From: Marivirga sericea
GTDB lineage: Bacteria > Bacteroidota > Bacteroidia > Cytophagales > Cyclobacteriaceae
Reading direction: 5' to 3'
DNA: 64,000 bases
Assembly: GCF_900177665.1 (NCBI RefSeq)
Contig: NZ_FXAW01000005.1
Location: forward strand, 310,001 to 374,000
How positions within the stretch are numbered: the stretch's first letter is position 1; each line of letters begins with the position of its first letter. Positions 44,101 to 52,479 of this stretch are shown one piece after another. The notes under the pieces are model-generated. The model did not search any database. It was given only the letters and a program-made list of their open reading frames with translations, and was not told the origin of the DNA. The translations under genes and the position numbers were made by a program.

Positions 44101-46593
44101 ATGAAAAAGAATATAAGTATAAATATAGGAGGCATAATATTCCATATAGAGGAAGATGGCTTTGACAAGCTTAAAAACTATCTGGATGCCATCAACCGCT
44201 ATTTTTCTGATTTCAAAGACAGTCAGGAAATCATCAGCGATATTGAAAATCGTATAGCTGAAATCTTCCTAGCCAAACTAAAAGATGACAAACAAGTCAT
44301 TGAACTAGAAGATGTGAACGCTCTAATGGTTGCTTTAGGTAGTATAGAAGACTTCCAAAAAGCAGAAGCAACTGAAGAAGCATATGAGGAAAAAACAGAA
44401 GAAAGCTACAAAACTCAACAGCCAAGCGGAACCAAAAAATTATATAGAGACACTAAGCGATATATTTTCGGGGGTGTTGCCGCTGGTTTGGGGCATTACT
44501 TTAATATCGATGTATTATGGGTCAGATTACTGTTCATTCTAGGCTTTTTGGGATTATTTCCATTACATCCTACCTCAGCAATTATTTTGATTGCCTATAT
44601 CGTTATGTGGATATTCTTGCCTGCGAATCCTAATTTGAAAGAGGATGAAAAGATCAAGAAACTATATAGAAGTCAAGAAAATAAAGTAATTGGAGGTGTT
44701 GCTCGCGGTTTAGCAGCTTATTTTGGAACAGATGTAGCAGTTATCAGAGTATTGTTTGTATTACTACTGATTCCTGGTGGTGCTGGTCTGATTATATACT
44801 TAGTACTTTGGTTTATTACACCAACCGCCAAAACTGTGACCGAGAAAATGCAAATGGAGGGAACTCCTATAACGCTCAGCAATATTGAGAAGAATATTAA
44901 AAGCAGTTTGAAGGTTGAGAATGGTGAGGAAACTACTTTAGTAAAAATCTTATTATTTCCCTTTAGATTAATCGCTATCGTTTTAAATGGACTAGCTAAA
45001 GCGCTAGGTCCCATATTGAATTTCATTGTAGAAGCTGCAAGAATAATTTTAGGAATTGTACTCAGTTTATTGGGTCTAGCACTAGGTGTTACGTTTATTA
45101 TTTTACTATTCGTATCGCAAGGAATATGGTTTGAATCAGCTAATATCAATTTCTTTGATATCCCGAATGAATTAATAGCCAATACATTTTCATTGGAACT
45201 AGTGCTCATTAGCTTCTTGTTTTTAATCATTCCTGCCCTTTTCATCATGGTATCTGGAATCAGCGTAATGGCTCGTAAGTGGTTGATGAACAGAACCGTT
45301 GCTTTTTCATTATTAGCTGTTTGGTTCTTGAGTTTAATAGGTGCTGCCATCCTAATTCCAACTACAGCTATGAATTTCAGAAATGATGGAGAAGTTGTAG
45401 AAACTTATGAATATGAACTGCAAGATAAGATTGCAGTTCTTACGCTCAATGAAGTAGGCTTTGAAGACTATGATGTTACCAATCTAAAAATTAGAGGATA
45501 TGAAGGCGATAAGATTAAATTAGAAAAACGGTATAAAGCTCAAGGCAGTAGCAGAATTGATGCAGAGAAAAATGCAAAAATGACATATCATAATGTGGCA
45601 TTGAAAAATGATAGCATTCTACACTTTGATTCAAATATTCGCTTCCTGGAAAATGCAGCCTTTAGAGCGCAAAGTCTTAATATGATTCTTTATGTTCCTT
45701 ATGGTCAAGAATTTGAGATGGATCGAAAAATGCGCCACATTTTACGAAATACCATCTATATTAATGGCTACACAGTTGGGCAAATTCATAACAATCGTTG
45801 GACTTTTGAAGAAAATGAAGGTTTGAATTGTTTGACTTGTACAGAAAAAAAATCAGAGAGTAGTAGTAACATTATTTCTAATCGGACAGAGTCAGATCGG
45901 TTTTTTGCCACACCCTTCGACTTTGAAAGTGACGCCTATGTGCGAACTTATGACATTGTTGATTTTAGTAAAGTTTCAGCTGCCACCGGCATCTTTGTTG
46001 AAATCAGACAAGGAAACGGTTATGACTTCCAATTAGTGGCAGACGAACAGGAAGATCTACAAGACGTCCGCTTTGAGGTGAAAAATGAAAGGCTCAAGAT
46101 CTACTTTGAAAGTGAGGAATGGGATTGGAATTTATTCTCTCCTGATACTTGGGATTGGGAAGGCAGTTTACCCAAGGTAAAATGCATCATCACAATGCCC
46201 AAGCTAGAGGAGCTAGAGTTATCTTCTGCTGCTCAAACGCACTTATTAGGTTTTAAAGGGGATAAGTTGAACATTCAAATTGGGTCTGCTGCCAGACTTT
46301 ATGCAGATGTCAATTACAATGATTTAAACTTAGATGTATCCAGCGCTTCAAAGGTAAAAATCAAAGGTAGAGCTGATAATATGAATTTAGATATCAGTAG
46401 TGCCGCCAGATTAGAGGGCTTTGATTTGATCGTTAGAAATGCAGAAGTGGATGCTTCCAGTGCTTCTAAAGCAGAAGTTCATGTTACTGCTTATCTCGAT
46501 GCAAGTGCCAGCAGTGCAGCAAAAGTAACCTACCAAGGACGCCCTCGCTTAGAAAGTAATAGCAGTAGTGGGGCAAAAGTATCTGCTGACTAA
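44101..46593 (+). CDS. PspC-domain membrane protein with C-terminal GIN (DUF2807) domain
   Basis: This 830-residue protein starts with a cytoplasmic, mostly helical domain (1-100). Two PspC domains follow in tandem: LYRDTKRYIFGGVAAGLGHY (about 113-132) and LYRSQENKVIGGVARGLAAY (about 188-207), each followed by membrane segments. Further transmembrane helices run at about 300-425. The C-terminal part (about 615-830) is a head-GIN/DUF2807 beta-solenoid with repeated Ser-Ala-Ser steps (LDVSSASKVKIKG, LDISSAARLEG, VDASSASKAEV). PspC proteins sense envelope stress, and the solenoid would lie in the periplasm. It is in the same unit as PadR and is followed by a strong hairpin. Confidence 0.87.
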   Translation: MKKNISINIGGIIFHIEEDGFDKLKNYLDAINRYFSDFKDSQEIISDIENRIAEIFLAKLKDDKQVIELEDVNALMVALGSIEDFQKAEATEEAYEEKTEESYKTQQPSGTKKLYRDTKRYIFGGVAAGLGHYFNIDVLWVRLLFILGFLGLFPLHPTSAIILIAYIVMWIFLPANPNLKEDEKIKKLYRSQENKVIGGVARGLAAYFGTDVAVIRVLFVLLLIPGGAGLIIYLVLWFITPTAKTVTEKMQMEGTPITLSNIEKNIKSSLKVENGEETTLVKILLFPFRLIAIVLNGLAKALGPILNFIVEAARIILGIVLSLLGLALGVTFIILLFVSQGIWFESANINFFDIPNELIANTFSLELVLISFLFLIIPALFIMVSGISVMARKWLMNRTVAFSLLAVWFLSLIGAAILIPTTAMNFRNDGEVVETYEYELQDKIAVLTLNEVGFEDYDVTNLKIRGYEGDKIKLEKRYKAQGSSRIDAEKNAKMTYHNVALKNDSILHFDSNIRFLENAAFRAQSLNMILYVPYGQEFEMDRKMRHILRNTIYINGYTVGQIHNNRWTFEENEGLNCLTCTEKKSESSSNIISNRTESDRFFATPFDFESDAYVRTYDIVDFSKVSAATGIFVEIRQGNGYDFQLVADEQEDLQDVRFEVKNERLKIYFESEEWDWNLFSPDTWDWEGSLPKVKCIITMPKLEELELSSAAQTHLLGFKGDKLNIQIGSAARLYADVNYNDLNLDVSSASKVKIKGRADNMNLDISSAARLEGFDLIVRNAEVDASSASKAEVHVTAYLDASASSAAKVTYQGRPRLESNSSSGAKVSAD

Positions 46594-46602
46594 AACACTC
46601 TA

Positions 46603-46640
46603 ATTTCAAGCCATGCTTTTTGGGCATGGCTTGAAATAAA
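46603..46640 (+). terminator. terminator after the PspC gene
   Basis: A perfect 14-bp stem (ATTTCAAGCCATGC at 46603-46616, complement at 46624-46637) with a TTTTTGG loop follows the stop at 46593. The downstream T-tract is weak. Confidence 0.7.
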
Positions 46641-46698
46641 TCTAATAGCACTGTAATTCTACTATTTTTTTGCATCTTAGATGGCATAACAATTTTCT

Positions 46699-48078
46699 AT
46701 GGATGTAAGAGTGAAATTTCTAGGTGGAGCACAGTCAGTAACAGGCTCAAAATTTCTATTGGAGGTTGATAATTATCGATTATTGATAGATTGCGGGCTA
46801 TTCCAAGGGCTGAAGAAATTGAGACTGCGAAATTGGGAAGAATTTCCAATTGATGTAAATGAAATTGATGCAATAATTCTAACCCATGCCCATTTAGATC
46901 ATTCGGGTTACGTCCCAAGATTGGTGAAACAAGGTTATAAGAAAAATGTCTATTGCACAGAAGGAACAGCTGATCTCTTGGAAATAATGTGGATGGACTC
47001 AGCCAAGCTACAGGAGGAAGAAGCTGAATTCGCAAAGCAAAAAGGCTATTCTAAACACAAAAATCCTTTGGCACTTTACGGTCAAAAAGATGCAGAAGCA
47101 TCCTTAAAGACTATCATTCCAAAATCATTTGAAAAATCATTTGACCTTACAGAAAACATCCAAGTAAAGTTTTACCCTGCTGGTCATATCTTAGGCGCAG
47201 CTTCTGTAGAAATAATCTTACAAGGAGATAATCAAAGAAAAAACATCATCTTCAGTGGAGATTTAGGACGGAATTCTGATCCTGTACTCTTCCCTCCTAC
47301 TTTATTCAAGCATGCAGATGTGGTATTTTTGGAATCCACATATGGCGATCGACTAAATGATGTTGCTAAAGTTCAAGATGAGCTTAAAAAGCATATTTTA
47401 GAACATATGAATGATGGCGTTATCATGATTCCGGCTTTTACTGTCGGTAGAACCCAGAACCTTCTATTCTACGTGCATGAGTTGATGAAAACTGGTCAAA
47501 TACCACATTTACCTGTCTACATAGATAGTCCAATGGCCATCAGTGTTACACATTTGTATAAGAAATATACCGAACAACACCGCTTAGAAGATAAAAGCAT
47601 TTTTGAAGACAAAAACTTCCATTATGTAAGGGAGCATCAACATTCAAAAGCACTAGATGAGTTAAAAGATCGAGCGATCATTATTTCTGCTAGCGGAATG
47701 CTCACCGGGGGCAGAATATTAAGCCATCTATTTAAAAGGCTGGGAAATGAAAACGACCTACTTTTAATGGTTGGATTTCAAGCGGTCGGTACACGTGGGA
47801 GGGATATTCTAGAAGGCAAAGAAAGCGTGAAAATTTATGGCGAGGAAGTTCCTATTAAATGTAACTTTACTAAAATAGACGGGCTATCAGCTCATGCAGA
47901 TCAAACAGAACTCCTTGATTGGTACGCTACATTTGTGGATGCTTTAAAACTCACATTCTTGGTTCATGGAGAGCCAGAAGCAATGGATGTCCTGAAAACT
48001 AAACTGGAGGAACAAGGTGCCAAGAATGTTTTTATTCCTGATTATATGGAATCATTTGAATTATTTTCTGGTATTTAG
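46699..48078 (+). CDS. beta-CASP metallo-beta-lactamase RNase-like protein
   Basis: This 459-residue cytoplasmic protein has the MBL motif LTHAHLDHSGYVPRL (about 61-75), AGHILGAASVE (about 159-169) and FSGDLGRNSDP (about 181-191). The beta-CASP insert (about 205-380) has STYGDR and ASGMLTGGR. The RNA-specificity domain has LSAHADQTELLDW (about 397-409). Relatives are CPSF73-like RNA nucleases and the YsgA-type Zn hydrolases. It is monocistronic. The family is sure; nuclease activity is inferred. Confidence 0.88.
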   Translation: MDVRVKFLGGAQSVTGSKFLLEVDNYRLLIDCGLFQGLKKLRLRNWEEFPIDVNEIDAIILTHAHLDHSGYVPRLVKQGYKKNVYCTEGTADLLEIMWMDSAKLQEEEAEFAKQKGYSKHKNPLALYGQKDAEASLKTIIPKSFEKSFDLTENIQVKFYPAGHILGAASVEIILQGDNQRKNIIFSGDLGRNSDPVLFPPTLFKHADVVFLESTYGDRLNDVAKVQDELKKHILEHMNDGVIMIPAFTVGRTQNLLFYVHELMKTGQIPHLPVYIDSPMAISVTHLYKKYTEQHRLEDKSIFEDKNFHYVREHQHSKALDELKDRAIIISASGMLTGGRILSHLFKRLGNENDLLLMVGFQAVGTRGRDILEGKESVKIYGEEVPIKCNFTKIDGLSAHADQTELLDWYATFVDALKLTFLVHGEPEAMDVLKTKLEEQGAKNVFIPDYMESFELFSGI

Positions 48079-48173
48079 CTCTAATGCTTTCGCCATTTAT
48101 TTATGCTGAAAAACACTAATTATGTGATAAAAATCATAGATATTACTGATTGAAATCATTGGTCTCAAAAAAA

Positions 48174-48187
48174 GTAATAAATGTTAC
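48174..48187 (+). promoter_or_regulatory. sulfur-regulon palindrome, copy D
   Basis: GTAAT-AAAT-GTTAC, one mismatch to the GTAAC-N4-GTTAC consensus. It lies 55 bp upstream of the ATG at 48242, matching the spacing of the other three copies. The right half is identical to copy B. Confidence 0.68.
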
Positions 48188-48241
48188 TAACATACTGATT
48201 ATCAGTTCGTAATATTATATATAATAAAATTTTGAAAAGCC

Positions 48242-49651
48242 ATGAAAATCGAACAAATCTACACTGGATGCCTAGCTCACGCAGCATATTATATCGAAAA
48301 TAATGGAGAAGCCGCAATTTTCGATCCTTTACGAGAAGTACAGTCCTACATTGACAGAGCCAACAAAGATAAAGCAAAAATCAAGTATGTCTTTGAAACG
48401 CACTTTCATGCAGACTTTGTCAGTGGTCATTTAGACCTAGCAAAAAAAACAGGTGCAACAATAGTTTATGGGCCTACAGCTAAACCAGAGTTTGAAGCCT
48501 ATGTGGCAGCAGATAAAGATATCTTTGAAGTTGGGAATTGTAAAGTAAAAGTATTGCATACCCCTGGTCACACAATGGAAAGTACCACCTACTTGCTAAT
48601 AGATGAAAAAGGACATGATCATGGTATCATTACAGGAGACACCTTGTTTATTGGAGATGTAGGCCGACCAGATCTAGCACAACATGTTGCAGAAGATCTA
48701 ACAGAGGAAAAATTAGCAGGATTGCTGTATGATTCATTGCATGAGAAAATCCTTCCTTTAGATGACCATCTGATCGTATATCCTAATCATGGTGCTGGCA
48801 GTGCTTGCGGCAAAATGATGAGTAAAGAAACAAAAGATACTTTAGGTCATCAAAAAGCAACCAACTACGCCCTACAACCGATGGAAAAAGCTGAATTCAT
48901 TGAAAAATTATTGACAGGATTGACTTCTCCCCCTGGCTATTTTCCAAAAAATGTAATGATGAATATTAAAGGATATGAAGCCCTTGATACTGTACTTTCC
49001 AAAGCAAAAAGACCTTTGAGCCCAGCAGCTTTTGAGGCAGCAGCTAACGAAACAGGCGCATTAGTTTTGGATACGAGAAGTTCAGAAGATTTCGCTAAAG
49101 GTTTTATCCCTAACAGCATTAATATTAGTCTAGACGGAAGTTTTGCCATGTGGGTAGGAGAAATGATCCCTGACATAAAGCAAAAAATACTTTTAGTATC
49201 AGAAGAAGGGACAGAAGAACAAGCAATGATTAGACTTTCGCGGGTTGGCTACGATCACACCATTGGTTATCTTGATAGAGGTTTTAATAGTTGGAAATAT
49301 GCTCATAAAGAGATAGATAAAATAAATCGCATTGATGCTAAAGAATTAGACAGAAAAATGAATAGTTCTCCCATTATCATAGATGTCAGAAAGAAAAGTG
49401 AATATGACGCTGAACATGTTATCGGAGCAATTAATATTCCGCTCAACCAAATAAATCAACATCTAGCGCAATTACCTAAAGACAAACCCTTTATTTTACA
49501 TTGTGAGGGTGGTTACAGAAGCATGTTGGCAGGTTCGATTTTAAAAGCCAGAGGCTGGGACAATTTTGTTGATGTTAGTGACGGTTTTAAGGGAATAAAG
49601 GAAACCAATATTCGAGTATCCGAATATGTTTCCCCTACTACTTTACTTTAA
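48242..49651 (+). CDS. MBL-fold persulfide dioxygenase-like protein with two rhodanese domains (paralogue)
   Basis: This 469-residue paralogue of the protein at 14470-15807 has the same domain order. The MBL part has FETHFHADFVSGHLDLA (about 57-73), HTPGHTMESTTY, GDTLFIGDVGRPDLA and VYPNHGAGSACGK (about 179-191). The first rhodanese domain (about 268-355) lacks the catalytic Cys (LLVSEEGTEE). The second (about 365-460) has the loop HCEGGYRS. It is predicted to oxidise persulfides to sulfite and to transfer sulfane sulfur. Palindrome copy D stands 55 bp upstream. A hairpin follows the stop. Having two such paralogues suggests distinct substrates or expression levels. Confidence 0.88.
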   Translation: MKIEQIYTGCLAHAAYYIENNGEAAIFDPLREVQSYIDRANKDKAKIKYVFETHFHADFVSGHLDLAKKTGATIVYGPTAKPEFEAYVAADKDIFEVGNCKVKVLHTPGHTMESTTYLLIDEKGHDHGIITGDTLFIGDVGRPDLAQHVAEDLTEEKLAGLLYDSLHEKILPLDDHLIVYPNHGAGSACGKMMSKETKDTLGHQKATNYALQPMEKAEFIEKLLTGLTSPPGYFPKNVMMNIKGYEALDTVLSKAKRPLSPAAFEAAANETGALVLDTRSSEDFAKGFIPNSINISLDGSFAMWVGEMIPDIKQKILLVSEEGTEEQAMIRLSRVGYDHTIGYLDRGFNSWKYAHKEIDKINRIDAKELDRKMNSSPIIIDVRKKSEYDAEHVIGAINIPLNQINQHLAQLPKDKPFILHCEGGYRSMLAGSILKARGWDNFVDVSDGFKGIKETNIRVSEYVSPTTLL

Positions 49652-49671
49652 TCTAATATTATTAGAATTCT

Positions 49672-49696
49672 AATGGCAGGTGGCTAACCTGCCATT
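49672..49696 (+). terminator. hairpin after the second MBL/rhodanese gene
   Basis: AATGGCAGGT and ACCTGCCATT (49672-49681, 49687-49696) form a perfect 10-bp stem with a 5-nt loop. Only a weak T-tract follows. Confidence 0.65.
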
Positions 49697-49770
49697 ATGT
49701 ATTATAAAAAGTCCAGGAGGACATTTAAACCAATACAGTTTTCGCCACGGAGTAATCAAAAAGTACTAGA

Positions 49771-50505
49771 TTATATTCCCAAAGCGCTCTTCAATTTAGG
49801 ATATCCCGTTTTGCTAACAGGAATCTGCTCACCGCATTTCAAAATCAGAATATGACTATCTTTTTTGTATACTTCTATTTTCGTGATTTCTGAAATTTTC
49901 ACTAAATAAGAACGATGAACCCGTACAAAAACTGTAGAATCAAGATGCTTTTCAAAATAGCTTAATGTTTTATTTTTGAGAAATTTACCTTCTTGAGCAT
50001 AGATATTAACATAATCATCATTGGCCTCTAAGTAGTTGATTTCTTCAGTTGGAAGAATCTTGATATCATTTCTATCTTTCAAAACCACCCTACTTAAATA
50101 TTCCTTTATCGGGGAGGATTCATTATCTAGCAATTCCTTTATATTTTGAGCTAAGCCACTCTGTCGATATTTTTCTATGGCTTTATCAAATCGCTCCTGG
50201 GAAAAAGGCTTAAGCAAATAATCTATGGCATTTACTTCAAAAGCTTTAAGGGCGTATTCATCAAAAGCAGTAGTAAATATTACAGCAGGAATATTCTCCA
50301 CTAACTCAAGCATTTCAAACCCATTTATTTTAGGCATTTGGACATCTAAAAAGATAAGATCTGGTTCGTATTTCTGAATAGCTTTTAGCCCTTCAAATCC
50401 GTCATGACAAACTGATACTAAGTCAAAATCCTTATGCCCAGCCAAAAACTCTTGGACTAATCCAGCTGCCAATGGTTCATCATCAATTATTATAGTTTTT
50501 ATCAT
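49771..50505 (-). CDS. LytTR-family response regulator
   Basis: A 244-residue response regulator. The receiver domain (1-120) has the acidic pocket IIDDE, phosphoacceptor Asp54 (LIFLDVQMPKI), the Thr/Ala switch FTTAFDEYAL and the Lys in DYLLKPF. The LytTR DNA-binding domain is at about 140-240 (INYLEANDDYVNIY, FVRVHRSYLV). It overlaps its kinase gene by 4 bp and is the last gene of a three-gene operon with a LiaF-like protein. It probably controls envelope genes including its own operon; targets are not visible. Confidence 0.92.
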   Translation of the reverse strand: MIKTIIIDDEPLAAGLVQEFLAGHKDFDLVSVCHDGFEGLKAIQKYEPDLIFLDVQMPKINGFEMLELVENIPAVIFTTAFDEYALKAFEVNAIDYLLKPFSQERFDKAIEKYRQSGLAQNIKELLDNESSPIKEYLSRVVLKDRNDIKILPTEEINYLEANDDYVNIYAQEGKFLKNKTLSYFEKHLDSTVFVRVHRSYLVKISEITKIEVYKKDSHILILKCGEQIPVSKTGYPKLKSALGI

Positions 50506-51542
50506 GCTAGCTGAGGAATTAAAAGTTCAACTGAGAATTCGGATTCATTTGAATTAGTTTTTAATAAGTCATAGCGACCAAAAATAAGAAAAAGCCTTCT
50601 ATTGACCGCCTCCAATCCGAAACCTGCTCCTTTCGCTTGCCCTGCTTTTCGATCGAAAGGATTACGTACCACTACTTGGAGATTTTTACCTCTTTTTTGA
50701 AACTGAATGGCAATACTCACTTCCCCCGTTAAGCCATAAAGGCCATGCTTGATTGCATTTTCCACCAATGGTTGTATCATTAAATGTGGTAGTTTTAAAT
50801 CACTGATGTCTTGATCAATCGAAAAATCAACGTTCAAGCGATGTCCAAAACGCACTTTTTCTATGTTTGTGAATAGCTTTAAAAAGTCAATCTCTTCTTT
50901 AACAGCAATCCATTTGCTCGACTCTGTTCCAATGGTTCCTCTAAGGAAATCAGACAACTGTAAAACCATCTGTCTCGCTTGATCTGGTTGTGATCTAACT
51001 AATGCACTTATAGAATTTAAGCTATTGAATAGAAAATGAGGCTGTAATTGCTGGCGGAGCTGATACAATTCGGCTTCTTTGGCCATCTGTTGCATTTTCA
51101 CCTCCCTTTCTTCTACTTCTGACTGCTCCTCGATTTTTCCTTGAAAATTTAACATCAGTGAATAAGAGGTGAATATTAGAAAGAGTATGAAACCACGTAC
51201 TGCAAAGCTATCTGAAATAAAATTATCATCTTTCATGCTGCCGGGCAACACCCAATTGAATAATAAATCTCCAGCATACAGCACAATTACGGTCAGTATG
51301 AATGGTAAAAAGAATACTAAAAAAAAATTGCTTTTACTAGGAAGATAAAACCTAAATATGTTCTCAAGGAGCATAAACCCCAGCAATACCATCAGCGTGT
51401 ATGCTGTAGCATCAATTAAGCCAGAAGAGAGACTTAGCCCGTACTGCACCAGCAAGATCGTGCATAAGCTAATCCAAAGTATTAAAATACCGATCAGCTT
51501 GATCCACGCATTTTCTTGTTGCCTAATGTATTGCAAAAACAT
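50502..51542 (-). CDS. LytS-type sensor histidine kinase
   Basis: This 346-residue kinase has four N-terminal membrane segments (about 14-33, 42-62, 72-98 and 115-132), a short coiled coil, and the His_kinase domain with phosphoacceptor His169 (QLRQQLQPHFLFNSLNS). The C-terminal ATPase has PLVENAIKHGLYG and GAGFGLEAVNRR. There is no large periplasmic sensor, so the signal is probably sensed within the membrane or passed on by the LiaF-like neighbour. It is coupled with the LytTR regulator (4-bp overlap) and 8 bp after the LiaF-like gene. Confidence 0.92.
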   Translation of the reverse strand: MFLQYIRQQENAWIKLIGILILWISLCTILLVQYGLSLSSGLIDATAYTLMVLLGFMLLENIFRFYLPSKSNFFLVFFLPFILTVIVLYAGDLLFNWVLPGSMKDDNFISDSFAVRGFILFLIFTSYSLMLNFQGKIEEQSEVEEREVKMQQMAKEAELYQLRQQLQPHFLFNSLNSISALVRSQPDQARQMVLQLSDFLRGTIGTESSKWIAVKEEIDFLKLFTNIEKVRFGHRLNVDFSIDQDISDLKLPHLMIQPLVENAIKHGLYGLTGEVSIAIQFQKRGKNLQVVVRNPFDRKAGQAKGAGFGLEAVNRRLFLIFGRYDLLKTNSNESEFSVELLIPQLA

Positions 51543-51550
51543 CGTTAAAT

Positions 51551-52294
51551 TTAGTAGGATTTGAATTCTAATCCTCCAAAACTAACAGAACCTTTGATAT
51601 ACAAAATTTTTCTATCTGCACCATCTCCTGATGGAAAGGCTCTCTTATCTTCAATTCCAGAAAAAACATTGCTTACATCAGCTTGAATCTCCCAGTGAGG
51701 TGGAATTATCAATTTGAGTCCACCGAAGATTACCTCCACATCTAGGACAGCACTTTCATGTATTTCAGCTTTCGATAAATCAATATCTGCTCCCCCAAAG
51801 GCAGTAGTAATTTTACCTCCTTTAAAATCCTTCGAAATCAACCTCCTTTGAACGGATGCAAATACTGCTTCTGCTTTGATATAATCGCTCTCCACAATCT
51901 TAGCATCAGAAACACCGATATTCTCAGTAAAAGTCTCTTCCGATTCTCCAGTGCTATTACCAATCTTAGAAGATCTTCTGCTTACAATCAGGTACAAACC
52001 GACAATTATTATCCCAGCCGGAAGCAGCAAGTCATAATACTCTGTAGGAATTAGATTCTCACGTCTAATCAAGAAAAAACTACCTACCAATAGCATGATA
52101 ATACCGAAACTATTTTTCAGCCCGTGGCGGACAATGGAGAAAATCCCCACTCCAATCAAAATGAATGGCCAACTAAAAATCCAGCTGAACTCAATAATAT
52201 CCATTCTGTCCAATAATAATATACTTCCGATGACTAATAAGAGTAGTCCAAAAGAGAAGTTGTTTTTGCCTTTGTATCTTTCCTTGTTTTCCAT
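51551..52294 (-). CDS. LiaF-like membrane protein (DUF5668 plus C-terminal beta domain)
   Basis: This 247-residue protein is read from ATG 52294 (MENKERYKGKNNFSFG); the longer reading frame begins at a TTG. It has four short hydrophobic segments (about 14-108) typical of DUF5668, a Ser/Glu-rich linker, and a C-terminal beta-strand domain (about 145-247; FGGADIDLSKAEIHESAVLD, FGGLKLIIPPHWEI) like LiaF/VraT. LiaF proteins inhibit a LytS/VraS-type kinase in Firmicutes. Here it leads an operon with such a kinase and regulator, so the same control is likely. Confidence 0.85.
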   Translation of the reverse strand: MENKERYKGKNNFSFGLLLLVIGSILLLDRMDIIEFSWIFSWPFILIGVGIFSIVRHGLKNSFGIIMLLVGSFFLIRRENLIPTEYYDLLLPAGIIIVGLYLIVSRRSSKIGNSTGESEETFTENIGVSDAKIVESDYIKAEAVFASVQRRLISKDFKGGKITTAFGGADIDLSKAEIHESAVLDVEVIFGGLKLIIPPHWEIQADVSNVFSGIEDKRAFPSGDGADRKILYIKGSVSFGGLEFKSY

Positions 52295-52428
52295 GTTTGT
52301 TAATGAGTGCTTTAAATGATAAAACAAACATACTATCCTAAAGAATTACATACTGGTGTTAATAGGCAAGAAAAAGCAAAATCTAGGTGAGTGGCGGAAT
52401 TGAGTCGGTGAAAATAGCCCAAAAAATA

Positions 52429-52468
52429 TACGAATTGCGATAGCCTTTTATAGCTACCGCAATTCGTA
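52429..52468 (-). terminator. long hairpin after the tricorn gene
   Basis: A 16-bp stem with one mismatch (52429-52444 with 52453-52468) and an 8-nt loop, just past the stop of the minus-strand protease gene. The ACGAATT/AATTCGT arms recall the repeat after htpG, so it may be a repeat-derived terminator. Confidence 0.55.
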
Positions 52469-52479
52469 ATTATAAATTA

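Noticed and set aside
44718-45350. 210-codon antisense frame inside the PspC gene
   Set aside because: Long, but it mirrors hydrophobic helices of the real gene, has a composition unlike other proteins here, and has no separate promoter.
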